Assembly (NCBI GenBank): GCA_018398815.1
Contig: CM031595.1
Coordinates: 56,627,370-56,691,369 of the forward strand
Length of the DNA: 64,000 nucleotides
Direction of reading: 5' to 3'
Source of the DNA: Conus ventricosus
Lineage: Eukaryota > Mollusca > Gastropoda > Neogastropoda > Conidae
Under the pieces are notes generated by a model, which worked only from the letters and a program-made list of their open reading frames with translations, was not told where the DNA came from and ran no database searches. A program made the position numbers and the translations under genes. Positions 1 to 11,860 of this stretch are shown here, in pieces (within the stretch, counting starts at the first letter, position 1; each line of letters starts with the position of its first letter).

Positions 1-543
1 AGCCACTGTCTCCGCAGTTTGGTCACGGGTGGGGACGGTGACTGTATATTTAGTGAAAATGTCTGTCAGAACCAGAACATTCTCTCTAACCGTCAGACGA
101 TGGCTCCAAGACCGTGAAATCCATTGCGACCACCTCCAGAGGTTTTTGAGGAAAGAAGGTGTCCCATGGGGCAGTGAGCTTTAGTGGCAGGTTTCTTGGC
201 AAGCTGACAACGTTCACAGCGTCTACACCACTCCTGGACATCCAGATGTATGTGTGGCCAAACGCCCCGCGCACGGAGAGTCTGCAATGTTCGCTCTGGG
301 CCCATGGTCCCCACCTGTCATGCGCAAATGACAACACTTTCCCCTGCATGGATTCTGGGACAACTATCTGGTGACCTCACCCAGTAAAGGATCAATGATC
401 CTCCTGTACAGCAGCCCGTCTTGGAGCTCTAAGCCGCTTTAACTGACACATTAAAGCCTTAGCCCGTGGATCCATCTTAGAAAGCGTGACAGTGTCAGGC
501 TTATTCTTGCCCAGAAAGGGAGAACCGAAACAATGCACGATCT
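1..543 (-). pseudogene. Ty3/gypsy integrase (HHCC zinc finger and start of catalytic core), frameshifted
   Basis: This is the 3' part of a gypsy pol gene read leftward and cut by the window edge. Integrase inserts the retrotransposon cDNA into host DNA. One frame shows the zinc-binding stretch RRCERCQLAKKPATK. A second frame gives MDFTVLEPSSDG and then LVLTDIFTKYTVTVPT near position 10-60, the start of the catalytic core. The switch of frame near 170-280 shows a small indel, so the copy is broken. Further right, ALMCQLKRL and the piece just upstream of the zinc finger are the linker between RNase H and integrase. The piggyBac element at 544 separates this segment from its RNase H at 2024-2816. 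The family call rests on motif order and is firm; the clade is not assigned. Confidence 0.85.
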
Positions 544-2023
544 TTAACCCTCTGCCTACCGCATGACTTTGTGCTATATGACTATGAGAATACCATGCCA
601 AGAGAGTAACTCCGCAACACATACACACTTGCCATAAAGAAACCTCAATAGAAAATTTGTTTTTAACTTATCTATTCTGTAAAAATAATGAAAAAAATTC
701 AAAGACATCACTCCATCCAAAACAGCCATTTTACCCCCACATATAGTGAACTGGTACACGAGGAAAAAAAAAACAAACGAACAGACTAACTGTACTTTGG
801 TATTCTCAGTGCTAAAACAATTTTCCCTAAATTCACTGTACCCACAGAACATCAGGGATTGGGAGCACAGAGTGATTTTCCCCAATCTAAACAAAGTACT
901 GAAACCTTCAGGAACAAAATAAAGTCATTCTGTAGGGTATGCACACTAAATAATCAACTTTTATTGTGAAGCAAAAAAAAAACCCAAACTTCAACAATTT
1001 TTTTTAAAAACTGAAGGCATCACATAAAAGAAGATTTGTCTTCCCTAACTACTGATGGGAAAAAAATAACAAGAACAGATACTGAATACTGGGCTTTAGA
1101 TTGTGATGGAATTCAACAAAAATGTCTTTTGCACAAGTGCACGAGCAACCCCCCCCCAACACACACACTGTGGTGATGATGTACCTCTTTTTCCGGGCTC
1201 CTCTTTGCTTTTTGATAAACAGCCAGTTTTTATTTCAGGCCAGAGTTTATGTTCTCATCCTTTTCTGCTTGCTTTTGTGCACAAATAAATTTGTTTCTCG
1301 TTAAAAGTCTACCAAAATTCTTCTGAAATCAAAAAGCTAAAGGGGGATGCTCCTACAGGCAAATCGTGGGACACACCCACTGACTGACCCGGTTTTCCTG
1401 GCTATCAAAACAAGGGAAACTTTTGGGGGGCTTCACTTCTTGTAGCCAACCACTCCAGTCAAGAATTAAAGTATCTCTAGAAAGTTTTTTTTTTTCGAAT
1501 TTTCTTTTTTTGGGGGTCTGGGCCCAGCAGCAATGGGCTATTCGACATCGTCATTATCACCCGCCTGAATCATTATTGATTCCGGCCTCAAATCAGTCAG
1601 CAGTCGATCTTTATTCATAACTAGGTCAAGTTTACTTTCCGAATCGTCTTGCTTCAATCTTCTTTAAGAGTGTAGCCCGCAAATACGCTCTCTTCATCAA
1701 TATAAATTTTCAGAAAATGAATTCTGCAAGTTGCATATTTACTTGATCCGCCATTTTCCCAGAAAATCTTCGCGAAAAAAAGCCGAACTTTGAAAATTCA
1801 CAGCAGCGAAAACTACTCCACCAAAACTCATGCAACAAAAACCAAAATGGCGTCCAGAAACGGAAGTAACCGGAAGACTCTTCTGTCGCAATTGCATTCT
1901 GGGATATGCGATGGTGAAAGCGAAAGTCGTTGACCGATTTATTCACGGTCGATCTCGTCGATCCGTATTCAGAAGGAGGAAATCTCGCGTCGATCTCGTT
2001 CGATCCGGTAGGCATTGGGTTAA
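544..2023 (-). mobile_element. piggyBac-like non-autonomous element, copy 1
   Basis: The ends are TTAACCCTCTGCCTACC at 544-560 and its near-inverse GGTAGGCATTGGGTTAA at 2007-2023. The TTAA at both borders is the piggyBac target site. A second copy lies at 17428-18914, and the two align end to end with scattered small indels. The interior keeps only the head of a transposase (minus strand, from the ATG at 1754) and a long AT-rich untranslated part, so it cannot move on its own. It sits in gypsy pol between RNase H and integrase. Superfamily is firm from TTAA plus CCC-beginning terminal repeats; non-autonomy follows from the missing catalytic domain. Confidence 0.85.
1380..1754 (-). pseudogene. 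piggyBac transposase N-terminal remnant (copy 1)
   Basis: A minus-strand reading starts MADQVNMQLAEFIF at 1754 and runs into an acidic stretch, then into a basic stretch and a Trp-containing block, as the first part of piggyBac transposases usually does. Copy 2 (18270-18644) shows the same segment with KKIRKTKLARDSLILDW readable. Stops and frameshifts interrupt it, and no DDD catalytic domain follows. It is a relic of the parent autonomous element. The assignment depends on its place inside TTAA-flanked terminal repeats more than on the short protein match. Confidence 0.5.
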
Positions 2024-2816
2024 TCTGTGCTTTCTCTCCACTGCTGTTGATTCACTGAAGGCAAAGCACTTGCCCACCAGTCTCCCTTTTCTCCTCAGTC
2101 ACTGCCGGCTGCCCCCCGGGAGTGCTTTTTGCAATGTCACTCAGTGCGGGGATGAAGCCGAATGGACAGTCATGTGGCTCGTCCGGGGCCTTGTCTACCC
2201 CTTGCACAAAAGGATACTGCCATCAGCTCTTCCTCCTCTCCCCCTAGCTTGCTCCACGGGGTGTCTAGAGAGCGCGTCAGCATTGACGTTTTCTCTCCCT
2301 GATGGGTATTTGACTGGAAAAAGTCAAACGAGGCCATTTTCTGCCGCCCACCGTTTTTCGACTGCACCCAGCTTGGCTGCCCTGTAAATGACTCAACGGT
2401 TGTATCCGTGAACCCCTTCCGTGTGGGCTCCCACCCAAATAGTGTCGAAATTTCTCGCACATTGCCCACTTCAGGGCCAGTAACTCGAGCTTCATGCTGC
2501 TGTACTGTTTTCATTGTGTCCTTCCCCTGGCCTCGTGCCCTGCTGGCATAAGCAATGACCCTTTTCTTCCCATTCTGGTCTTGAGAGAGCACTGCGCAAA
2601 AGCCCGTCAAGGCTGGCGTCCGTCTCTAGGATAAAAGGAAGGGTGAAATCTGCATAGCCTAACACGGGGGCAGAGGTCAGTGCGTGAAATCGGGCATGAA
2701 AGGAGGTGTGGCAGCTAGCGCCCCCAATCTTCAGAGAACTTTTTACTCGTGTACTCTTTCTTTTCCGCCCCTTTTTCTCTTTTGAAGGTCTTGACTAACA
2801 GCTGGTTTAGGGGATT
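2024..2816 (-). pseudogene. Ty3/gypsy RNase H domain and end of RT
   Basis: This minus-strand segment continues the RT found at 8831-10137. It shows ETDASL (the first catalytic Asp of RNase H), TGFCAVLSQDQNGKKRVIAY, then MKLELLALKWAMCEKFRHYL, which contains the second acidic residue. These are hallmark strings of gypsy RNase H. KMASFDF and a short tail lead toward the integrase linker. Frames change near 2280-2500, so it is broken. At 2802-2816 the sequence is interrupted by the I-like retrotransposon, whose target duplication is the last 15 bases of this segment. At 2024 it meets the piggyBac insertion. Confidence 0.85.
2802..2816. repeat. 15-bp target site duplication of the I-like element (left copy)
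   Basis: CTGGTTTAGGGGATT here is repeated exactly at 8816-8830, immediately after the TTATC-rich 3' tail. This fixes the borders of the non-LTR insertion at 2817 and 8815 and shows that it landed inside gypsy pol. Confidence 0.9.
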
Positions 2817-3564
2817 CCTCCGGGGGGTTGCGACCTTGTCGTGGTCGGGGCTTGCGTGGTCCCGTGATCCCTTAGGTTTTGCTGGCGGGGGCATCAATAC
2901 TCAAGATAGGCGGTTTTTTAAAAACTGCTTCTAGGCCTGAGAGGTGCAGATGCTGTTTGGCCTAAGCACAACGTGGTAAGGAGTTGATGCCCCGGTAGGG
3001 CTTCCCATGTCAGAAGGCTAAGGGTGAGGATCCTGACTAAGAGTAACCCGCCTTTCTCCTTTTCCTTGTTTTCTGCCTCCCTTATTTGGCCCTTTTCTAT
3101 CTTCGTCTCCCCTTCATGTCTTCTTTTTCCACTCCTTTTCTCTCTGTGGTCTCCTTAAGATCCGCCGTGTTTGCCGTGCGGTGCGACCTGTGTCGGAGGG
3201 GAATGAGGTCCTTTGGGATTGAGAGGGCCAGTGCTTGGGGAGGCCTGTGCTCTCAACACATCACTTGGCTCGACCTCTCCTAGACAGGGAGTACACTTTG
3301 GCCCGGGTGTACTTATCGGCTCCCCTTCTTGGGGCTGGGTAAAGACAAGCAGTTCCCCTGCTGGCCATGTGAACCCCTGCATGCTCAGCTCTCTGTCCCC
3401 GGGAGTTGAGCATGATCAGGGGGGATAGGTTAGTTGCTTCCGTTTGTCGTATGCCCTCTCCCGAAGCCTGGAAGGGGTCAAGACATTGGTTTCTTGGCCC
3501 TGGCCCCTTAGTTGGACTCCAAGGTGGGTGGGTAAGGGAGGGATGAAATATAAAAAAAATAAAC
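2817..3564 (+). promoter_or_regulatory. 5' leader (internal promoter region) of the I-like element
   Basis: About 750 bp lie before the first ORF. The same leader, nearly identical, recurs at 48189-48941, and its first 53 bases recur at 51348 before the gap. LINEs of this type carry their promoter inside the leader (known of the group). The first 35 bases can fold as CCTCCG with CGGAGG enclosing ACC with GGT (see findings). No long ORF is supported here. Confidence 0.55.
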
Positions 3565-4853
3565 ATGGCTTTATCAAAAAACAACCCCCCCAAAAGGAAG
3601 GGGAAAGGGGGCATCCCCTATTTCAGGGGAAGATTATTCGGGACAGCGATTCTGACACGGAGGTACGACAGAGAACAGGTTTCGGGGCTTCCTGGCTCGT
3701 GGTGGAAGGGACGGAGCAGGAAAGACCCCTTTCACCCTGAGCCCTTTTGCTATTCAAAAGGGCTTTCAAGGCTTAGCAGGTGACCCTCAGTCCGTCAAAA
3801 GGTTGAGGAATGGATCTTTTCTAGTTCAATGTCGATCAAGAAAACAATCTGAACAGCGTTGAGGGCAACAAAATTAGTGGATAGGAGATCAGGGTGACTC
3901 CCCAAAAAACAGTTAAATTCATCAAAAGGTGTGATTCGCTGCAGAGATCTAACGGGTGTCTCAGGGCAGAAATAAAAAGGGAACTGGCGTCCCAGGGGTG
4001 ACGGAGGTGCGCAGGGTGACAGTCAAGAAAGGTGCAGGGGAGGGTGGCCACCAACACCCCTTTCTGACCTTCTGCAACCCTGTGCTGCCTCCAGTCATCA
4101 ATTTGGGCTACCTGAACGTCCGTGTTCACGTATGTCCCGTCCCCGTTGAGATGCTTCAGGGCCAGAAAGGTTTGGACATGTCAAGACCGCTGTTCTGGGC
4201 AGGAGGTGTGCGTTGTTTGCTGCAAGGCAAATCCCCTGATGGGGGCCCTGCAAAGATCCGGCAAACATTGTGCTAACTGCGGTGGCGATCATCCCTCCTC
4301 TTCACGAAACTGTCCTCTTTGGATTCAGGAATCCACCATTCAACGAATAAACAGAAAAGAAGATCTCCTTTTTTGAAGCCCGCAAGCAGGTTGTGGGCAT
4401 CACGCCCACAGCATCTTCATATGCTTCGGCCGTAAAGAAAGATTCCCACCGGTCAGTCTGCTGTCAGACTGATGATTATTTTTTTCCAAAACACTGCAAG
4501 GAAGAACTGTCAAAATCTGGTGGAAGCAGGTCCACCACCTCCCCCAACCCACAGTGAATGCCCCTGGTGGAGGCAAAAAAAACCGCCACCCCTCAGACTG
4601 CCCAGCAAATCTAAAACATCTGCTGCTGGGCAGATTAAAAGCAGCAGTCCCGCCTCGAACTCCTCGTCCCCAAAGCCCGTGCGGGCAAGGGAGTTCAAAA
4701 CCCCGTGTGGAGATGGTGGAGTTGAGGAAAAAACCTCCACCACTCCTCAAATTTCCAGACCTCCACCATCTCCAAACTCCAGGGGCCCTTTTTCACCTCG
4801 GGGAAGTCTGCCAGCAGGTCCAAAGACCAACACAGTCCCGTGAAACTAAATAA
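3565..4853 (+). pseudogene. ORF1 (gag-like nucleic-acid-binding protein) of the I-like element
   Basis: ORF1 proteins of I-group LINEs coat the element RNA. The start MALSKNNPPKRKGKGG matches the cleaner start MAFSKHIPPKKRKAA of the copy at 48942. The middle (residues about 50-170) is readable in several frames and matches that copy. At 4150-4330 a CCHC cluster is visible (DRCSGQEVCVVCCKAN, then CANCGGDHPSSSRNCP), the usual zinc knuckles before the ORF1 end. At least three frameshifts break it. A Pro/Ser-rich tail follows to about 4850. Confidence 0.75.
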
Positions 4854-4924
4854 TAAGTTCACATCCATTGGCCGCAGATGCAGAAAGAGGAGATGACCTG
4901 ATCTCTCTCCTTTTTGCCCTCTGC

Positions 4925-7900
4925 ACCAGGATAGTACAATATTCCATTGGAATATCCGTGGACTAAATTCCAACTTGAGGAGCTGCAGCTTCTGGGTCAG
5001 TCTATAAAACCTTCCGTCGTGGCTCTTCAGGAAACCCAAATTCAAAGCCAGAAGACCTTTACTCTTTCTGGCTTTAATATTCTTTCAAACCCTGCACAAC
5101 CACCACGTTAGGACTGTCGGGCGGGGTTGCCCTTCTCCTACACAAAACTTTGTTATATAGCCCTTCACTTTGTCTACCTCCCTTCAGGCGTAGCTGCAAG
5201 AGTCACTCTCCACAAGACTGTGACAATTTTGTCCCTTTATCTTCCCACCTTCTGTCCCGTTTGTCGTCAGGACCTTGTCAGTCTGATAAGAGAACTTCCT
5301 CGACCTTTTTTGCTGTTGGGTGACTTTAACGGTCACAATCCTCTTTGGGGTAGTGCAGTTCGTCATCCAGAGGTCCCGCTAATTGGGATGTCCTTTCGGA
5401 TTTAGAATTTTTGTTGTCTGAACGACGGATCGCAACTTACCTCCACTCTTCCCAGGTTTCACTTTCGTGTTTAGATTTGTCGGTTTGTGACCCCTCCTGG
5501 TCCTGGACTATGAGTGGTTCTGTCCAAGACGATCTGCAAAGGAAGTGACCATTTCCCTGTTCTTTTACAGCCCATATTTAAATGAACCGCCTCTGTCTCT
5601 CAACATCTCAATTATAAGAAAGCAAACTGGGATCTAATTTGCTGCCACTATTTCTAAGGAATTCCAGGACACTGATTTTTTTCAGAGTCCGGGCCCAGCG
5701 AATCACTGACTAACACTATGATCAAATGTGCTAAAGCCTGTATTCCAGTGTCTTCCGAAAAACTTCAAATGCCAAAAACACCCTGGTTCGATTCAAATGC
5801 CAAAAATTTCCAAAGTTTAGAAAACGGGCTCAGCGTCAGGTATACCAACGACCTTCGGGTCCCAACGCTCGAGCCCATCAGAAACTCCGTCTAAATCAAG
5901 ACACACTTTTAAAATCAGTAAAAAGTCGGTCCTGGAGAAGCTTCTGCTCCAGGGTGACATCAAAAAATTCCAAGAAAAAAGTGTGGAACATCATTAAAAA
6001 AATCAAAGGGAAGAACACCTGCCCACTGTGAAACCCTCTCAAGTTTTCGATTCTTTTAAAAACAGACAAAAAAGCAGTTGCTAATCTGCTTGCTTCAACC
6101 ATTGAAAAAAATTCCTCCTCTTCTAATAAATTTAGCCACTTTTGTCAAAAACAAAGCCCTAAAAGAAAAATCACCCTGCAACTTTTCATCCGACAACATG
6201 GAAGACTACAATCTTCCTTTCACGTTAAACGAGCTGAAATCTGCTTACTTTTTTTGCAGCGATTTTCCCCTCCAGGTATAGATGAAATTCATTATCAACT
6301 ATTTAAAAATCTTTTCCGCAAGAAGGTCAAACATCCTGTTACAGGTATTTCACCATGTGTGGACTACAGGTTGCTTTCCACCCTCTTGGCGGAAGCCCTC
6401 ATTATTCCCATCCCCAAACCTGGAAAAGATCTTTTCTAATCCATCAAACTACCGTCCCAAAGCTTTTACCAGCTGTGCGTAAACTGAAGGAGAAAAAGGT
6501 CAACGCTAGGCTCATGGGAAACTTGAAACCGATGGCCTTTTGGCGAAAAACAGTGGGTTTCCGCAAACATCGGAGTACAGTTGACCATTTGATTCGTCTG
6601 GAATCTACCCTTTGGAATGCCTTTCTGAACAAACAGCATGCAGTGGCAATTTTCTTTGACTTGGAGAAGGCCTTACGATACTACCGGAAGTCGGGGATAC
6701 TTTTGATCCCACGATCTGGGTTTTCCCAGGTCATCTTCCGCTTTTCATTCAAAATTTTTGGCAGAACGACAGTTTCAGGTCCGGGTTGGCACCACTCTTT
6801 CTGATGTCCACGAGCATGATTGGGTGTTCCACAGGGGAGCATACTGTCTCCTGCCCTCTTAAATATTAAGATCAACAACATTGTTCAATCAGTTCAGCAG
6901 GGGTTCCCGACTGCTCATTGTTTGTGGATGATTTCGCTGTCTACGCAACTGGAAGCCTGGGACCCGAGTGTCCAGCGCAGGCTCCAGCTTTGCGTAGATA
7001 AAATCCATCAGTGGGGGGATGAAAACGGTTTCCACCTTTTCTGCTTCAAAGACACAGTGTATTCACTTCCATACTTTCCGTCAGTTTTTTTCCAGATCCC
7101 GAACTTCAAGTAGGGAAATCTCCCCCTTCCAGCTGTTAAAGAGGGCCAAATTTCTGGGAGTCATTTTGACCAGAAACCTTACCTTTCTCAGCCACACAAA
7201 AATCTTAAAACTGCATGCCAGAAAGCACTGAATATTCTGCGGGGTTTTAAACGCACACCGACTGGGGCGCTGAAAGAAAACATTGCTGCACCTCTACAGA
7301 GCCCTGGTCCGTTCCAAACTGGGCTATGGTTTTGCTGTCTACGGCTCCGCAAGACCCTCTTACCTCAAACTTTTGGACCCTATCCACCATCAAGGGCTTC
7401 GTCTCTGTCTTGGAGCGTTCCGCACCACCCCTGTTGTACAGCCTGTACGCAGAGGCGGCGAACCTTCGTTGTCCAACCGCAGGCTGAAACGTCTTTAAAA
7501 ATTTTTAATCCGACTGTTCTCAGAACCGCAGAATCCTGCCTATGAAATGTGTCTTTGATCCTCCGTTCCAAAGTAAGTTTGAAAACAACCCTAAATGTAT
7601 TCCGCCGTTTGGTCTTCGTATGCAGCCTCACGTGCGGAATGCAGGTCTAGACCTAGGTGTAGTATCTGATTTTTCCAAGTTTCCGGATCAACCACCGTGG
7701 ACCTTCTTCACGCCAGAGATTCGTTTTGATCTTGCAGCTTTTCGCAAAGAGTCTACCAGCTCTCTGGCGTACAAGGGCATTGTATGCTGAGCTCTGTTCC
7801 AAACTTCCATCCTATCAAAAAGTTTTCACTGACGGTTCCAAGTCTGAAGATGGAGTGGCCTGTGCAGCCTACTGCCCTGGGGCTCCTTCTCAGATACTGT

Positions 7901-8625
7901 TGGAACATATTCATTCCGATGCTTCTGTCTATTCTGCTGAACTTACCGCTCTGGTTTTGGCTTTGAAGATAATCTCGCATTCTTCCAAGAGGGACTTTCT
8001 GGTTCTGTCGGATTCGCTGTCAGCTTTGGAGGCCATAGCTGGCCGCAACCTTCAGCATCCAGAACTTTTACTTTTTTTTTAACTTTTTAGCAAGTTGAAG
8101 GCGGACGGTTACAACATTACTCTTGCTTGGGTTCCTGGTCATGTTGGCATCGGCGGGAACGAAATGGTTGATCGTTTAGCCAAGAACGCCACAAGAGAGA
8201 AACTGTCCAACATTTATATCCCCTGTTCAGATGTGAAACCCAAAATTAACGATTATGTGAGAGACCTCTGGCAGGAGGATTGGAACACACAGACGAGTAA
8301 CAAACTCTTTCAGATCCGTCCAAACCTTAAGGACTTCCTCCCATCCACGTCGGGAGGTCGTAAAGAGGAAACGGTTCTGTGCCGGCTGCACACCGGCCAT
8401 TCGTATTTTACCCATGCTTACCTTTTAAAGAGTGAAGAAGCTCCGTGGTGCATTCCATGTCATGCGCCACTCACAATGAAACATGTTCTTTTAGAGTGTT
8501 GGGACTTGCGCGATGTGAGACACAAACATTTTACAGCGGAGTCCATGAAGATCCTGTTCAGGCATGTCCCGCCTGATGTGATCCTTGAGTTTTTGAGAGA
8601 GATTAACATTTTTCATCTGATTTAA
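4925..8625 (+). pseudogene. ORF2 (endonuclease, reverse transcriptase, RNase H) of the I-like element
   Basis: ORF2 nicks target DNA and reverse-transcribes the element RNA at the nick. The endonuclease runs from about 4940 (HWNIRGLNS, VVALQETQIQ) to LLGDFNGHNPLWGS near 5320-5360. RT begins near 6270 (PGIDEIHYQLF). It shows PIPKPGKD, GFRKHRSTVDHLIRLES, AIFFDLEKA and LGVPQGSILSPAL-type text, with a damaged FVDD box near 6920. RNase H at 7800-8200 has FTDGSKSEDG, YSAELTAL, LSDSLSAL and WVPGHVGIGGNEMVDRLA. The final ORF of 176 residues (8095-8625) ends with a Cys/His pattern. Multiple indels make it inactive. Confidence 0.85.
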
Positions 8626-8830
8626 GATTTTACGGAAGAAAGATTTTTAACAAAGTTTCTGGTGCGTTTGTAGACGATGTCATTTAATGAGATGTATGAA
8701 AGTGGGTTTTTTTTTAATTTTTTTTTATGACTGGTGAGTTGATTTTCACGTGGTGACAGCCCTGATATGGCCCTTTGCGGTCGGCTGGGCTATAAGCAAC
8801 ATTATCTTATCTTATCTGGTTTAGGGGATT

Positions 8831-10137
8831 GGCTATCTTTGCAAACCCCTGGACAAAACGGCGATAATAGCTGGCAAAACCCAGGAATGACCGTAGCTCA
8901 CGCAGGGTTCTTGGATCGGCCAACTTTTTACAGCTCTGATTTTGTCCTCTGAAGTGGCAATTCCCTCACCAGAAACGGTGTATCCCAAGTACTCAACCTT
9001 CATTTGGGCCAGGTGGCACTTCTTGGGATTGAGTTTCAGCCCGACCTCCCGCAGTCTATCAAACACTACTTGTAATCTCTGCAGATGCTCTTCAAAAGAT
9101 CTGCTATAAATCAGCAGATCATCCAAGTATACGAGAAGGATCTGAAAAGCCAGATCATTCATCGTCATCTGCATGAGTCTTTGGAAAGTGGCTGGCGCGG
9201 TGGAGAGGCCCATGGGCATACGCTGATATTCAAAAGGCCAAAAGGCGTGATGAACGCCGTTTTCTCCTATCCTTTGGATTCATGGCCACTTGGTGGTAGC
9301 CACTAGCCAGATCCAATGTGGAGAACACTTTCGCCCCTCCTAACGCATCCAAGGAATCATCAATACGGGGTAGAGGGTACGCATCTGGGATGGTCTTAGC
9401 GTTCAGGCGCCTGTAGTCGACGCATAAACTTATGGATCCATCCTTCTTTCGCACGATGACCACAGGGGATGCATATGGACTGTTACTCCTTTGAATAATC
9501 TTTTTGTCCATGAGCATCTGTATGTGGTCCTTAACCTCTTGTAGCTGTGTAGGAGGTATTCTGCGAAAGGTGGACGCCACAGGGGCGTCATCCTTCAACT
9601 TTATACTGTGCATCACTCTTTCTGTATAGCCCAAGTCTTCATCATCTTTACAGAAGAGGTCAGCATTGGCTAGCAGGAGCCCTTCTAGTTGTCGCTTCTG
9701 TTCTGTTGTACAGCCTGTTTGCCGTAAGTCAACTGGACACTTTTGCGAACTGGGTGGAGTGACAAGCGATTCTTTTGTGTGCACATGGATCCTGTCACAG
9801 CGTACTTCCCTCTACCCCCCTTGGTGCAATGTCAGCCTGCACCTCATGCACAGTGCCTAGTACTGTGCCTGGCTTGAGGATGATCCCGTTTCTAGTAATG
9901 TTGGCAACTTGCACAAGAACTCTGCTTCCACACACCGAGCTTAGTGTATTCCCAACAAGGAGGCCCTGAGGCAGAGCACCAGGAGCTGGCTCGATCAACA
10001 GCTCCGTGAGTCTTTCTCCCTTTTTGGGGATTCCCTATTCCTGTTGCCGTCACGGTGACGATTGACTGGGGAGGAACAAAGACAGGTGCTTCCTTGCCAC
10101 TCTAGCTAGGCCACCGATCAATCGTGGGAAGGGCAGG
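8831..10137 (-). pseudogene. Ty3/gypsy reverse transcriptase and pre-RT linker
   Basis: Reading leftward from 10137, a protease-to-RT linker (GNTLSSVCGSRVLVQVAN) leads to the RT. RT motifs in order are SPYASPVVIVRKKDGS, CVDYRRLNAKT, FSTLDLASGYHQV, MPMGLSTAPATFQRLM and the catalytic VYLDDLLIYS. GYTVSGEGI closes the thumb. A frameshift lies near 9230 between the Leu-Asp-Leu block and the MPMGL block. The RT continues at 2816 after the I-like insertion. At 10132-10137 GGCAGG is the target duplication of the hAT-like insertion that separates RT from protease. Confidence 0.9.
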
Positions 10138-10150
10138 CAGGGGTGAAAGC

Positions 10151-11199
10151 AAGAAATTTTCCCAATACTGAACTTTTTTAACGTTAGTCCAAACACAAAT
10201 AATGGTAATAGTGGGCATAATACAAAAAAAATAGATAAAGATAACTACACTAGGTAATGTCAGTTGCATTAACAATGCATTTAAAGTAAGAAACAGTACC
10301 CCAAAAATGTAGCAAGTAAACTACCATAGAGTGTGCCAAAGAAAAAAACTGGAAAGGGTCCAGGGGAGGACATGTCTCTGGTGGGGTACAGGGGCAACTC
10401 CCAGTTGGGGGAGACAACTTTGACACCAGCACATTAGGACATCAATAAACTGTAAAAATGTATTAAAATGAAGTGATATTCATGGTCTTTTCTGCAATTT
10501 TCTACTAAAGACAATTCAATTAAGAGCCTCTTAAAATACTTTTTGTTCATTAGTTTCTGTGAACAAGAAATTGCCACAGAAAAGAGAACCTACTCAAATA
10601 CAAAATGAAAAAAGAGCTAAGAAAACACCAAAATAAAAACAGAATCACATCCATTATATAGCAACAACAAAAACAAAATCCACATAACTGAAGTGAAAAA
10701 GCAATGTCAACAGATCTGCTGCTTTTCATCATCTCATTTTAATGAGCCCTCAATGCACACAAATGATTTTCTCTGAACAGACAATTAAGTCTTTTGAAAT
10801 ATTTGTTTGTTGAAAGGTAAACATTTTTCAACTGGAGCAGAGATTTCTTAAATCTCCAAAATTAAAATGCTAACAAACATTTTGACCAGAATATAAAATA
10901 GACCTTTTTCTTCCAAATAAAAACAGTTAAAAAAAAGTACTTACTTCTCCAAAGCTGGAAAATTGTGGGCTGAGCTGAAGAGGGTTTCCTGTTATCATTT
11001 CTATTAAAAGAGTTTTGTTGCGTCCCTTTGTTCCCCCGGGAATCCAGAGGCATAAATTAATTCCTTTTAAACAGTCAAGGGTAATATCAAAGAAGATTGA
11101 GTCCATCTTTTTCTCTCCTTAGCACCAGGACATTAACCAGCAGCACACCAGTCACTAGTTATCTTTTTTAGTTGACTAGTACTAGTAGTAGTCCATCCT
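10151..11199. other. Non-coding left arm of the hAT-like element
   Basis: AT-rich sequence without a supported gene. A single stray copy of the minisatellite core CACCAGCACATTAGGACATC lies near 10424. The rest shows nothing I can assign. Confidence 0.6.
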
Positions 11200-11205
11200 T
11201 TGACC

Positions 11206-11655
11206 CTTTAGCACCAGCACATTAGGACATCAATAAGGTGAAAGTCTTTGCCTAGCCTTTCTTTACTTTGACACCAGCACATTAGGACATCAATAAGGCT
11301 AAAGTCTTTGCCTAGCCTTTCTTTACTTCTTTGACACCAGCACATTAGGACATCAATAAGGCGAAAGTCTTTGCCTAGCCTTTCTTTACTTCTTTGACAC
11401 CAGCACATTAGGACATCAATAAGGCTAAAGTCTTTGCCTAGCCTTTCTTTACTTCTTTGACACCAGCACATTAGGACATCAATAAGGCGAAAGTCTTTGC
11501 CTAGCCTTTCTTTACTTCTTTGACACCAGCACATTAGGACATCAATAAGGCTAAAGTCTTTGCCTAGCCTTTCTTTACTTCTTTGACACCAGCACATTAG
11601 GACATCAATAAGGTGAAAGTCTTTGTCTAGCCTTTCTTTACTTCTTTAGCACCAG
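11206..11655. repeat. 63-bp minisatellite, seven copies
   Basis: The unit begins GACACCAGCACATTAGGACA and ends in CTTTACTTCTTT. Copies are almost identical. Central variants GGCTAAAG and GGCGAAAG alternate, which suggests a 126-bp higher-order unit. The run lies inside the hAT-like element and 3' of its gene. Confidence 0.95.
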
Positions 11656-11860
11656 CACATTAGCCCACCATATCTTCTTAGATCGGCACCTAATGTCTTT
11701 TTACATAACGTCTAGTCTGGTTTCATATATGCGGCATCACTTTGAGAATGAGATTCATTACGTTTAAGCCTAATTTAGAGTAAGCGCAAAATACTTAAGT
11801 CAATGACTATAAGTGATCATCTTCTTCTTCACTAATGGCTCTGCACTGATCAACTGCTGC

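Larger units (their letters stand above)
2817..8815 (+). mobile_element. I-like non-LTR retrotransposon with RNase H, near full length
   Basis: This is a 5,999-bp insertion with a 15-bp target duplication. In order it has a 5' leader starting CCTCCGGGGGGTTGCGACC, an ORF1 with CCHC knuckles, an ORF2 with apurinic endonuclease, RT, RNase H and a Cys/His tail, a 3' UTR and a short TTATC repeat tail. RNase H downstream of RT and a repeat tail instead of poly(A) are known features of the I group of LINEs. ORF1 and ORF2 both carry frameshifts and stops. Related pieces in the window are 5' ends at 48189 and 51348, and 3' fragments at 21383-22000 and 39632-40354. The exact clade (I, Nimb, Ingi) is not resolved here. 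Confidence 0.85.

Noticed and set aside
574..894. Minus-strand 106-residue hydrophobic reading (also at 17342-17740)
   Set aside because: It lies in the AT-rich untranslated part of the piggyBac element; the two copies differ by frame-changing indels.
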